From the NCBI GenBank assembly GCA_021785155.1, contig JAJYGE010000347.1, positions 1 to 19,954 on the forward strand: a stretch of DNA of 19,954 nucleotides, read 5' to 3'. The translations under genes and the position numbers were made by a program. The stretch comes from Planctomycetota bacterium (GTDB taxonomy: Bacteria; Planctomycetota; Phycisphaerae; WQYP01). Shown one piece after another: positions 1 through 6,314 of the stretch. Below the pieces are notes generated by a model. That model was not told where the DNA came from, made no database searches, and saw nothing but the letters and a program-made list of their open reading frames with translations. Position 1 is the first letter of the stretch, and every line of letters starts with the position of its first letter.

Positions 1-366
1 GTACTGCGTATTGGCCTGCAATATACCAACATCTTGATAGACGTTGTACGTACTTTCGCCATTTCCGTTGCCGTAGCATACTTGCCCGATACTCGGGGAG
101 TAATTCTGAACTCCCGTTGCCACATTACCCGCAGTGGGTGCGCTAACTCCCCAGTCGGCTATGGCTGTGTCCGACCCCGGACTTGTTGGGGTACCAACGG
201 TGCTCCAAGTCGTGCCAGTTGAGGGTTCCACTGGGCTGGCAAAATTAGAATTCAGCACTTTAATCGCTGTGGCTGACGCTGATCCAGCCGCCAAGCCTGT
301 CGCCACCAATGCCGCACTGGCGAATAACGGAGAACCGCGAAAAAATGTAAATGATTTGAAGAACAT
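1..366 (-). CDS. PEP-CTERM-type exported protein, upstream paralog (3' end beyond window)
   Basis: Partial gene: 122 codons are visible and the frame is open to the window edge. The start at 366 follows a GGGAG Shine-Dalgarno 8 nt upstream. The N-terminus is a signal peptide: a short FFKSF basic/aromatic start, then a hydrophobic Ala/Gly/Leu core ending in a GSASA-like cleavage region. The mature part matches the complete neighbour at 453-1145 along its length, sharing the LNSNFAS start, an I-x-x-WGVS segment, S-x-GQVC and VYQDVG-x-L-x-ANT-x-Y. The first part is almost identical at DNA level, so this is a tandem duplicate. The C-terminal PEP-CTERM sorting tail is expected but lies outside the window. 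The molecular function is unknown; family knowledge says such proteins are exported and anchored or processed by an exosortase. The two paralogs are 86 bp apart and could be co-transcribed, although each has its own leader element. Confidence 0.8.
   Translation of the reverse strand, partial: MFFKSFTFFRGSPLFASAALVATGLAAGSASATAIKVLNSNFASPVEPSTGTTWSTVGTPTSPGSDTAIADWGVSAPTAGNVATGVQNYSPSIGQVCYGNGNGESTYNVYQDVGILQANTQY
235..339 (-). repeat. Near-identical duplicated 5' coding segment, copy 1
   Basis: These 105 bases match 1014-1118 with only two mismatches (256 versus 1035, 260 versus 1039), an offset of 779 bp. The segment encodes the signal peptide and first mature residues of both PEP-CTERM paralogs. 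Flanking coding sequence is clearly more divergent. Confidence 0.92.
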
Positions 367-401
367 AAAAAACACTCCCAGAACTGTTTTTATTTCCTGC
401 T

Positions 402-418
402 TCCAGCCAACCGCACGG
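402..418 (-). promoter_or_regulatory. Conserved PEP-CTERM leader element, copy 1
   Basis: On the minus strand this reads CCGTGCGGTTGGCTGGA. It is identical to 1182-1198 and ends 35 nt before the start codon at 366; the ten-base core at 409-418 ends 42 nt before it. Sequence between element and ribosome-binding site is not well conserved. It may be a 5' UTR structure or a protein-binding site; the sequence alone does not tell. Confidence 0.5.
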
Positions 419-452
419 CTGACAAAGATGGAGCAGGGATACGATAAAATAA

Positions 453-1145
453 TTAAGCCGTTCGACGACGCTTCAACAGTAACAACCCCAATGCACCTAT
501 GGCCAGCAGGCCCAAACTTGCCGGTTCGGGCACGGCGCTGGAGGTCAACGCGACATTGGTGAACATGACTTGGCCGCTACCCGATGATAATTCAATGGAT
601 AGATCTCCTGATACAGAATTTCCGGTGGCGAAACTGGTTGTGAGCGGTGTCAGGGTCAGGCTGTTCAGTATACTGTTGGAACTCTCCGTTGTACCCGTCG
701 CCACTTGGGTGTTGGTATTGGAATCGGATGCGGTATTAACCAATGCAATCTGGGCAATGTTGCCGCTAAGCACGCCGTTGGCGTTCGCTATGATGTCGGC
801 GGTTAGCGTGTATTCTGTGTTGGCCTCTAATGCACCGACATCTTGGTATACGACGTCACCCGTTCCGTTGACGAAGCAAACTTGTCCAACGGATGACGAG
901 TAGTATTGGACACCGGCGGGCGGATTGCCGGTACTTACTCCCCAACTGGTTATCGTCGGATCATTGCCTGGGTTCACCGCTGTCGATTGGTTGATAAAGC
1001 TCGACGTACTCACGCTGGCAAAATTAGAATTCAGTACTGTAATCGCTGTGGCTGACGCTGATCCAGCCGCCAAGCCTGTCGCCACCAATGCCGCACTGGC
1101 GAATAACGGAGAACCGCGGAGAAAAGAAAAGGATTTGAACAACAT
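453..1145 (-). CDS. PEP-CTERM sorting domain-containing exported protein
   Basis: The 230-residue protein starts with a signal peptide (residues 1 to about 28, hydrophobic Ala/Gly/Leu core, GSASA near the cleavage site). A Ser/Thr/Asn-rich, beta-strand-like region with no recognised catalytic motif follows. The last 25 or so residues are a textbook PEP-CTERM tail: VPEPAS, a Leu/Gly/Ala transmembrane stretch, then KRRRTA. That tail is the recognition signal of exosortase in organisms that make exopolysaccharide. No exosortase is in this window. The start at 1145 is chosen over an in-frame ATG at 1238 because a GGGAG box lies 7 nt upstream, because the signal peptide begins there, and because the paralog starts at the same residue. 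The middle carries the WGVS, GQVC and VYQDVG signatures shared with the paralog at 1-366. Ligand or structural role is unknown; the fold looks like a jelly-roll or carbohydrate-binding module, but that is inference. Confidence 0.88.
   Translation of the reverse strand: MLFKSFSFLRGSPLFASAALVATGLAAGSASATAITVLNSNFASVSTSSFINQSTAVNPGNDPTITSWGVSTGNPPAGVQYYSSSVGQVCFVNGTGDVVYQDVGALEANTEYTLTADIIANANGVLSGNIAQIALVNTASDSNTNTQVATGTTESSNSILNSLTLTPLTTSFATGNSVSGDLSIELSSGSGQVMFTNVALTSSAVPEPASLGLLAIGALGLLLLKRRRTA
1014..1118 (-). repeat. Near-identical duplicated 5' coding segment, copy 2
   Basis: Second copy of the 105-base segment at 235-339 (103 of 105 identical). The sharp change from near-identity to divergence on both sides suggests either recent gene conversion or strong constraint on the signal-peptide region. 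Confidence 0.92.
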
Positions 1146-1181
1146 AATGAAACTCCCAAAACAGGTTTTGTTTTTCTCACC

Positions 1182-1198
1182 TCCAGCCAACCGCACGG
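1182..1198 (-). promoter_or_regulatory. Conserved PEP-CTERM leader element, copy 2
   Basis: Identical 17-mer to 402-418. Its core (1189-1198) lies 43 nt upstream of the start codon at 1145. A TATATT hexamer (1205-1210, minus strand) sits 6 nt further upstream, so if used as a -10 box the transcript would begin at this element. Confidence 0.5.
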
Positions 1199-1204
1199 TC
1201 GGCG

Positions 1205-1210
1205 AATATA
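1205..1210 (-). promoter_or_regulatory. Possible -10 box for PEP-CTERM gene
   Basis: TATATT on the minus strand, with predicted transcription start close to 1198. No convincing -35 hexamer is seen 16-18 nt upstream, and the paralog has only a poor match in the same place. Weak call. Confidence 0.25.
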
Positions 1211-1304
1211 GAGTTGAGACCGCTTTGAAGAAAGCCAAAGTCGGCCCACCCGGGCCAACTCACTAAAAAATCCTTCCGCCCTGCAACCTCCTTTCCTTAA
1301 TCCC

Positions 1305-1450
1305 CATGCCGACGACTGGCATGTTGACGACCATAGCGCTACCGTTTGCGGTACGTTGGAGCCATTTTTCGGAACATTCAGGCTCCCCCATTCTGACTGC
1401 ACAGTTCCACGTCCACACCGGAGCGATGCCGCTCCGGAACCGCACGGTTC
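1305..1450. other. Cluster of inverted repeats in a 461-bp non-coding region
   Basis: The stretch 1146-1606 holds no credible gene. Within 146 bases it carries five perfect short inverted repeats: CATGCC/GGCATG (1305-1323, 7-nt loop), TACCG/CGGTA (1340-1353, 4-nt loop), GGAGCC/GGCTCC (1358-1386, 17-nt loop), CCGGAGC/GCTCCGG (1418-1437, 6-nt loop) and GAACCG/CGGTTC (1437-1450, 2-nt loop). The last two abut. None is followed by a clear T-run, so a simple intrinsic terminator for pgm is not evident. The region may be a structured RNA or binding sites between pgm and the PEP-CTERM genes, all transcribed leftward. Confidence 0.5.
1437..1450. repeat. Third copy of leader core motif inside a palindrome
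   Basis: The ten-base core AACCGCACGG of the two PEP-CTERM leader elements recurs at 1438-1447. Here it lies within the palindrome GAACCG-CA-CGGTTC. No gene begins about 43 nt downstream on the minus strand, so this copy is either a stand-alone site or a relic. Confidence 0.45.
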
Positions 1451-1606
1451 AACAACGCGTATTACCTGTGATCCGAAAAACCAATTCCGGATTCGACGCG
1501 GGCCCAATTTTATTGCGACCGTTCCATGCTTAAATCCTTTTGTCTTGGATTGAATGATGAGAATCATCCAAGAACTAGACACAGTCTACACCGTGTCCGC
1601 AGAAAA

Positions 1607-3259
1607 TCAAGTCCGGCCACCACCCAAGGCAGCGCTGACGATATTTTGGGCTTCGCTGACAATGCGGCGCAGATGACCGGGGCCTTGAAAACTTTCGGCG
1701 TAAATTTTATAGATGGCTTCGGTGCCGGAAGGCCGCGCCGCAAACCATCCATTTTCCGCAATAACTTTCAGCCCGCCAATAGCCTTGCCGTTGCCAGGTG
1801 CGGCGGTAAGAGACGCCTGTATTTTTTCACCCGCCAGGGTGGTGGCTGTTACCGCACTGGCCGAGAGTTTTGACAGCGCGGCTTTTTCCGCAGTGCTGGC
1901 CGGAGCTTCCGTACGTTGATATGCCGGCGTGCCAAATGCGCGGGTCAGGTCTTTGTAATGTTCTCCGGGATCGCGGCCTGTGGCGGCAGTGATCTCCGCC
2001 GCCAGTAAACCAAGAATGATGCCATCTTTATCCGTCGTCCAAGCGCGGCCATTTTTGCGCAGAAACGACGCTCCCGCGCTTTCCTCCCCCACGAAGCCCA
2101 GTGAACCATCCAGCAAGCCATCGACAAACCACTTAAACCCCACCGGCACTTCATAAAGTCCGCGACCAAGATTAGCGGTGACACGATCAATCATCTGGCT
2201 GCTTACCAGCGTTTTTCCGACCGCCGCCGACTTGCGCCAATTCGGACGGTGTTGAAAAAGATGGGCGATGGCGACGGCAAGATAATTATTAGGCGGCAGC
2301 AACCCAACGCTACGGGTGACAATGCCATGACGATCATGATCGGTATCGCAGGCGAAGGCGATGTCAAAACGATTTTTCAATTGTATCAGGCTCCGCATGG
2401 CATAAGCTGATGAGGGGTCCATGCGGATTTGGCCATCCCAATCCACGGACATAAAACTGAACGTCGGATCGACGCGCTTGTTTACCACAGTCAGCCTGAG
2501 GCCATAGTGCTCGGCGATGGGTTCCCAATAATGAACGCCGGCACCGCCAAGCGGGTCGACGCCCACGTTGATCCCGGCGTCGCGAATGATCCGCATATCA
2601 ATAACATTACCCAGGTCCGCAACATAAGAATGAATGTAATTGTGTCGATGCGTCGTACCGGATGAGAGCGCCCGTTCCAGAGCAATGCGCTTTACGCCGC
2701 GCAGGCGGGCCTGAAGAAAGGCGTTGGCTTTGGCTTCAATCCAGGCGGTGGCCGCCGTATCCGCCGGGCCACCGGTCGGCGGATTGTATTTGAATCCGCC
2801 ATCATGCGGCGGATTGTGCGAGGGGGTAATGATAATGCCGTCCGCAAAGCCGGTTTTCCGATTGCGGTTGTGCCGGAGAATGGCGTGGGAAACAACGGGC
2901 GTGGGCGTGTATTCGGAGCCATCGGCGATCATGACATCCACACCATTAGCGGCCAGAACTTCCAGGGCCGTGGCGTGCGCCGGGGCGGAAAGCGCATGGG
3001 TATCCATGCCCATAAACAGCGGACCGTCAATGCCGTGGCGTTTTCGATACAGGCAAATGGCCTGGGTAATCGCCAGAATGTGCCACTGATTAAAGGCGGT
3101 ATTGAAAGCCGATCCGCGATGGCCGGAGGTGCCGAATGCCACGCGCTGTGCCGGTATGGACGGATCGGGCGTCAAACTGTAATACGCCGTCATGAGATTG
3201 GGTACATTGACCAGAATTTCCGGTGTGGCCAATTTGCCGGCTAACGCGCTAATAGTCAT
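1607..3259 (-). CDS. pgm: Phosphoglucomutase (alpha-D-glucose phosphate-specific)
   Basis: Interconverts glucose-1-phosphate and glucose-6-phosphate in the cytoplasm, feeding glycogen and sugar-nucleotide synthesis. The 550-residue protein is close in length to E. coli Pgm (about 546) and strongly similar throughout. It shows the N-terminal FGTSGHRG, the catalytic phosphoserine loop [17 protein letters not shown], the metal-binding loop DTDHDRHG, the sugar-binding loop [10 protein letters not shown] and the phosphate-binding loop [12 protein letters not shown]. The canonical DPDYDRHG metal loop reads DTDHDRHG here, still with three Asp residues. The start at 3259 is chosen because AGGGGA lies 7 nt upstream and the family begins at this point; upstream in-frame ATGs at 3346 and 3421 lack a Shine-Dalgarno and would place coding sequence over a perfect TATAAT box. 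Divergent from yidD across 153 bp. Confidence 0.96.
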   Translation of the reverse strand: MTISALAGKLATPEILVNVPNLMTAYYSLTPDPSIPAQRVAFGTSGHRGSAFNTAFNQWHILAITQAICLYRKRHGIDGPLFMGMDTHALSAPAHATALEVLAANGVDVMIADGSEYTPTPVVSHAILRHNRNRKTGFADGIIITPSHNPPHDGGFKYNPPTGGPADTAATAWIEAKANAFLQARLRGVKRIALERALSSGTTHRHNYIHSYVADLGNVIDMRIIRDAGINVGVDPLGGAGVHYWEPIAEHYGLRLTVVNKRVDPTFSFMSVDWDGQIRMDPSSAYAMRSLIQLKNRFDIAFACDTDHDRHGIVTRSVGLLPPNNYLAVAIAHLFQHRPNWRKSAAVGKTLVSSQMIDRVTANLGRGLYEVPVGFKWFVDGLLDGSLGFVGEESAGASFLRKNGRAWTTDKDGIILGLLAAEITAATGRDPGEHYKDLTRAFGTPAYQRTEAPASTAEKAALSKLSASAVTATTLAGEKIQASLTAAPGNGKAIGGLKVIAENGWFAARPSGTEAIYKIYAESFQGPGHLRRIVSEAQNIVSAALGGGRT

Positions 3260-3334
3260 AAGATTATCCCCTGCTTTCGGTACACCCACGGGCGTTGTAA
3301 ATTGTTTTTTATCTTTATCTAAATCCAAAACAGG

Positions 3335-3340
3335 ATTATA
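3335..3340 (-). promoter_or_regulatory. Probable -10 box of pgm promoter
   Basis: A perfect TATAAT on the minus strand, about 75 bp upstream of the pgm start. A candidate -35, TTGGGA (3360-3365), lies at a long 19-nt spacing. The surrounding divergent intergenic region is AT-rich compared with the genes. It supports the pgm start at 3259. Confidence 0.45.
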
Positions 3341-3412
3341 CTGCATACATGGCAAAACGTCCCAATTATGAGCGGCCCGCTTGTTAACCCAATCACAATG
3401 GGATCGTAACCA

Positions 3413-3727
3413 ATGAAACATGCATCACGCAGCTTGATGGCACGGATATTGATGTGGATGATGCTCCAGATCATCCGCCTGTACCAGATCACGCTGGCAC
3501 CCTTTCTAGGTGGGCATTGCCGGTATGAACCGAGTTGCAGTCATTACGCCATGGAAGCCATAGTAGAACATGGCCCGTGGCGCGGCGGCTGGATGGCCTT
3601 GAAGCGATTGTTGCGCTGTCATCCATTGGTCAAGGGTGGATATGATCCGGTGCCACCCCGACAAAACCGCGCGGCCCGGCAAAGCTCCGCGGCGAAACAA
3701 TTAAGGAACCAAGACAAATCTCAATAA
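3413..3727 (+). CDS. yidD: YidD family membrane protein insertion efficiency factor
   Basis: A 104-residue protein with the full YidD signature: an N-terminal amphipathic/hydrophobic helix ([16 protein letters not shown]), then [15 protein letters not shown], a KRLLRCHP segment and GGYDPVP, with the three conserved Cys residues. YidD is a small inner-membrane-associated protein that assists YidC/Sec-dependent insertion. A basic, Gln/Ala/Arg-rich tail follows the DPVP motif. No strong Shine-Dalgarno precedes 3413; an in-frame ATG at 3437 would still keep the family core. It usually sits between rnpA and yidC; here it stands alone, divergent from pgm and convergent with the gene at 3797, so it is likely a single-gene transcript. 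Confidence 0.93.
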   Translation: MKHASRSLMARILMWMMLQIIRLYQITLAPFLGGHCRYEPSCSHYAMEAIVEHGPWRGGWMALKRLLRCHPLVKGGYDPVPPRQNRAARQSSAAKQLRNQDKSQ

Positions 3728-3747
3728 GAACACTCACACCCGATGCT

Positions 3748-3759
3748 TGGCGCACGCCA
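3748..3759. terminator. Possible short hairpin between convergent genes
   Basis: TGGCG-CA-CGCCA, a perfect 5-bp stem with a 2-nt spacer, in the 69-bp gap between yidD (plus) and the convergent gene ending at 3797. It lacks a following T-run, so intrinsic termination is uncertain. Confidence 0.25.
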
Positions 3760-3796
3760 TGGGGAAGCCTGAAGTGTGGGCGGATATTACAGTAGA

Positions 3797-4435
3797 TTAT
3801 TTTTTCCCGTGCAGGCGGTAAAGCATGAATATGGCCATGGAATCAAGCAAAATGCCAATAGGCAACGCTATCAACATATACCACGCCAGAGAGATTGCGT
3901 CATGGTAGCGTTGGCTGCTGTGATCATGCGGAATAAGTGAATTGGGCATCCCGGCCAGCGATGCCACCGCCCACAACCCTACCACCAGCAACATGCTGCC
4001 CATGACCAGCATCAGAGGAACCACAACACGGTACCAGTCATGCTGACTTTTAGCCTTAAATGAAATCGGCGAGGCCGGTTTCCCCGGGCCGGTCATGGCA
4101 ATCGGGGCGGACGTTTCCACCTCTACGGGCGCAATGATTGTAGCCTCCGGAATTTCGGCTTCCGCTGTCCGGAGCGTACCGGGAAGCGACTTGGGTTGTG
4201 GCCGGGGCGGCGGAGCATTGCCCTGCGAAGCTTTTGTATCCGCCTCCAAAACCGAGCTGAGAGGAGAAAAAATATCAGGCTGATTGTTATCATGGGCCAG
4301 CATCGCAACGAACCCGGTGGCGCTGCCGGAACCCTCATCGCCGGATTTCAGCGGAGATTCGCCACGATCCATGTTTTTCAGGGCCTCCAGCGCATCAGGA
4401 TGCACCGGGCTTTTTTTTTCTTTTTTATTATCCAT
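3797..4435 (-). CDS. Hypothetical protein with acidic/Pro-rich N-terminus and two C-terminal TM helices
   Basis: I do not recognise this 212-residue protein. Residues 1 to about 130 are hydrophilic and low in predicted structure, opening with a Lys-rich MDNKKEKK, continuing with acidic and Ser/Gly segments, and then a run rich in Pro, Ala, Glu and Thr. Two hydrophobic helices follow at about 138-163 and 181-208, separated by a short His/Ser-containing loop, and the protein ends in HGKK. The likely topology is both termini cytoplasmic with a hairpin in the inner membrane. No signal peptide is seen. The start at 4435 has a modest GGCGGG upstream. A run of nine A residues on the coding strand (4411-4419) falls in the first ten codons. 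It follows the MBL-fold gene on the same strand after 109 bp. Confidence 0.65.
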   Translation of the reverse strand: MDNKKEKKSPVHPDALEALKNMDRGESPLKSGDEGSGSATGFVAMLAHDNNQPDIFSPLSSVLEADTKASQGNAPPPRPQPKSLPGTLRTAEAEIPEATIIAPVEVETSAPIAMTGPGKPASPISFKAKSQHDWYRVVVPLMLVMGSMLLVVGLWAVASLAGMPNSLIPHDHSSQRYHDAISLAWYMLIALPIGILLDSMAIFMLYRLHGKK

Positions 4436-4498
4436 GTTGCCCGCCTGACTGACTTAACCAACCGCGCCGGATAAACTCGCCGGAAACGCCGCGCAAAT

Positions 4499-4543
4499 CA
4501 TGTTTGTTAATTCTATCGGTGAGGAGAAACGTCTGCAAACATG
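4499..4543. repeat. Perfect 8-bp inverted repeat between two minus-strand genes
   Basis: CATGTTTG (4499-4506) and CAAACATG (4536-4543) form an 8-bp inverted repeat with a 29-nt loop. It lies between the stop of the MBL-fold gene (4545) and the start of the downstream gene (4435). It could be a weak terminator stem or an operator; there is no T-run. Confidence 0.3.
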
Positions 4544-4544
4544 T

Positions 4545-5423
4545 TCAGCCGGGCGAGGCGGATGTGAACATACACAATTGTTCGCCCGGCAACGCATTGC
4601 GATCCGGTGCGCCCAGCCATTCGGTTCTCTGGTGCTGGTGCGATAGCGTCAGTATTGGCGCAATACGAGCATCGGTATCAAATAAAGCCCGCAATTTTAT
4701 CGGACAATTGCACTGCCGGCTGCGATGCAGCAGCACGATATGATGCAACCGGTGATCAGCACCACATTTTTCGACCGTGCGGTCCAAAATCCGCTGGACA
4801 AGTTCCAACGCTTCCGGATTGGATAAGTGCCCCGCCCCGCCCATGATTCGCTTTTTCAAACGCTGGGGGCGGGCGCTTCGCGCCTGCATTTCCGGATCAT
4901 AGTTACTTTCAATAGCCACTATGTCGGCACCGGCGAACAACTCCACGAGTTCCGGTGTGGAACGGCCGAAGTCAGTGGCATACCCCACCCGCATCTGCGG
5001 TGTTTGTAGTAGAAAACCAAAACTTCCTTTTCGATCATGTTGCAGGCGAATAGGCGTGCAGGAGACCTCCGGCAACGGATCAAATTGATCCTTATCAAAT
5101 GTTGTGGTCAAGGCCATGATCGGTTTGAGCACATCTTCCAGTCTCGCCAGACGGCGCAGCAACTTGATCTGATTGGCGGGAATAAAAAGTCGGATTTCAT
5201 GACGAAGCATCACGCGAAACCAGGCCGGGTTTATATGATCGCCGTCGAGATGCGTTAGACATATTGCCTGGATGCTGGAGATATCCAGACCTGTGCCGAT
5301 CATTCGCCGATCCGCCACCAGCGGGCCGATGCCGGCATCAATAAGCATGGCGTTCCGCCCGGCCCGCACCAATGAGGCATTGCCACCCGATCCGCTGGCC
5401 AGAACGCACAACTCAAGGTTCAT
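4545..5423 (-). CDS. MBL-fold metallohydrolase, YycJ/WalJ-like
   Basis: A 292-residue cytoplasmic protein. It opens with LCVLASGSGGNASLV, the typical first strand of YycJ/WalJ-type metallo-beta-lactamase hydrolases, followed by LIDAG and THLDGDH, then a later GYATDFG and GHLSN, and a C-terminal IVLLHRSR-x-CN block with LSHQHQ-x-TEWL. WalJ-type proteins are thought to be nucleic-acid-processing exonucleases; that role is by family. The metal motif is unusual: the family's HxHxDH reads HLDGDH, so the second His is Asp. The start at 5423 matches where the family begins; upstream in-frame ATGs at 5471 and 5516 have no ribosome-binding site and would add residues unlike the family. No strong Shine-Dalgarno precedes 5423 either. 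It lies 219 bp downstream of the SRPBCC gene. Confidence 0.82.
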   Translation of the reverse strand: MNLELCVLASGSGGNASLVRAGRNAMLIDAGIGPLVADRRMIGTGLDISSIQAICLTHLDGDHINPAWFRVMLRHEIRLFIPANQIKLLRRLARLEDVLKPIMALTTTFDKDQFDPLPEVSCTPIRLQHDRKGSFGFLLQTPQMRVGYATDFGRSTPELVELFAGADIVAIESNYDPEMQARSARPQRLKKRIMGGAGHLSNPEALELVQRILDRTVEKCGADHRLHHIVLLHRSRQCNCPIKLRALFDTDARIAPILTLSHQHQRTEWLGAPDRNALPGEQLCMFTSASPG

Positions 5424-5642
5424 CGCATGACAATCCGTGCCAAATCTTCCGGCGGCAAACGTTAACCGCATGAAAATACAGATTCCATCATACGAGAGCG
5501 GGTAAAGGTTGGGCAAATAGTTAAAGCCAACTGCAAGAGAATAGCCATAACCATTCTCCGGAAATCAGCAGTGATTGCCCACCCGTAAGCGCGCCCGAAG
5601 GGTCACGGCACATGTACTCCATGATTTTCAGAATCGATGGAA

Positions 5643-6155
5643 TCAGGCCTGACGGCAGATGGTCACCGGCTCAATATGTCTGGCGGTGATGCTGTCAGCG
5701 CCCAGAAGCAATTCCGGAATGACGCGCTGGCGGAAGTTGAAAATTTCGATCAGTTGCCGGCGCACCATCAGACGATGCGCGACATGGCCCAAAAATTCCA
5801 TGGGCAGACGATAGAGAACTTCATCAAAAATAACAGTTCCGTGATCTTCCGGCCAGAACCGATGTGTATGCACCCATTTTACATAAGGCCCCTGGATTTG
5901 TTCATCGCGGAACTGCCGCGGCGGATTATACATTGAAATTCTTGTCTGCCAGTGCATCGGAATACGAAGCCATTTAATCGTGTATTCAATACGCGACCCG
6001 TCACCCATGACAATGTCCCCGGGAGTACGGATGGTAAAATTCAGCCACGGCGGGGTAATGCGCGAAAGGTTACGGGCATCGGCGAAAAATGGAAAAACCT
6101 TTTCCAGCGGCAGAGGTATCCAGAGTTGGCAGGTTAAACGATATTCGCGCGACAT
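5643..6155 (-). CDS. SRPBCC (START/Bet v1-like) family protein
   Basis: A 170-residue protein that matches small SRPBCC ligand-binding proteins: an N-terminal strand, then LPLEKVFPFFADARNL-x-x-ITPPWLNF, followed by alternating strands around MGDGSRIEY, the region WLRIPMHWQTRI, NPPRQFRDEQI-x-GPY-x-x-W-x-HTHRF, and a terminal helix. The fold forms a deep hydrophobic pocket; the natural ligand is unknown. The start at 6155 has AAGGA six nt upstream and fits the family start (MSREYRL), so the in-frame ATG at 6176 is rejected. No signal peptide or TM helix is seen. It lies 137 bp downstream of secDF on the same strand, but nothing in the sequence shows functional coupling. Confidence 0.85.
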   Translation of the reverse strand: MSREYRLTCQLWIPLPLEKVFPFFADARNLSRITPPWLNFTIRTPGDIVMGDGSRIEYTIKWLRIPMHWQTRISMYNPPRQFRDEQIQGPYVKWVHTHRFWPEDHGTVIFDEVLYRLPMEFLGHVAHRLMVRRQLIEIFNFRQRVIPELLLGADSITARHIEPVTICRQA

Positions 6156-6292
6156 GGTATTTCCTTGCGGAAGCAATCAGCAATCATGGCGAGGCGGAAT
6201 TCTGCCTGGGACCGTTCCATGGTCGTGCTGTCGGCGAATGTCGGCGACGGAACCACCGATCACAGTCTTGGAGCGGTCAATGTTCCCGTGCT

Positions 6293-6314
6293 CTAATTCC
6301 CAACCCCTAATTCC
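6293..6314 (-). repeat. Heptad-type repeat overlapping the secDF stop codon
   Basis: On the minus strand GGAATTAG occurs twice, at 6314-6307 and 6300-6293, separated by GGGTTG (14-bp period, two heptads). The second copy ends in the secDF TAG stop. Architecture (8-mer, 6-nt NNNTTG-type spacer, 8-mer) is the same as at the end of tgt. Confidence 0.7.

Noticed and set aside
134..1266. Several plus-strand open frames opposite the PEP-CTERM genes
   Set aside because: They are antisense to genes with clear signal peptides, ribosome-binding sites and a PEP-CTERM tail, and show no family resemblance.
1031..1582. 183-codon minus-strand open frame across the intergenic hairpin region
   Set aside because: It overlaps the PEP-CTERM 5' region out of frame, is Trp/Cys/Arg-rich with no motif, and has no ribosome-binding site.
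3260..3421. N-terminal extension of pgm to ATG at 3346 or 3421
   Set aside because: No Shine-Dalgarno there, a strong one at 3259, the family starts near 3259, and a TATAAT box lies inside the extension.
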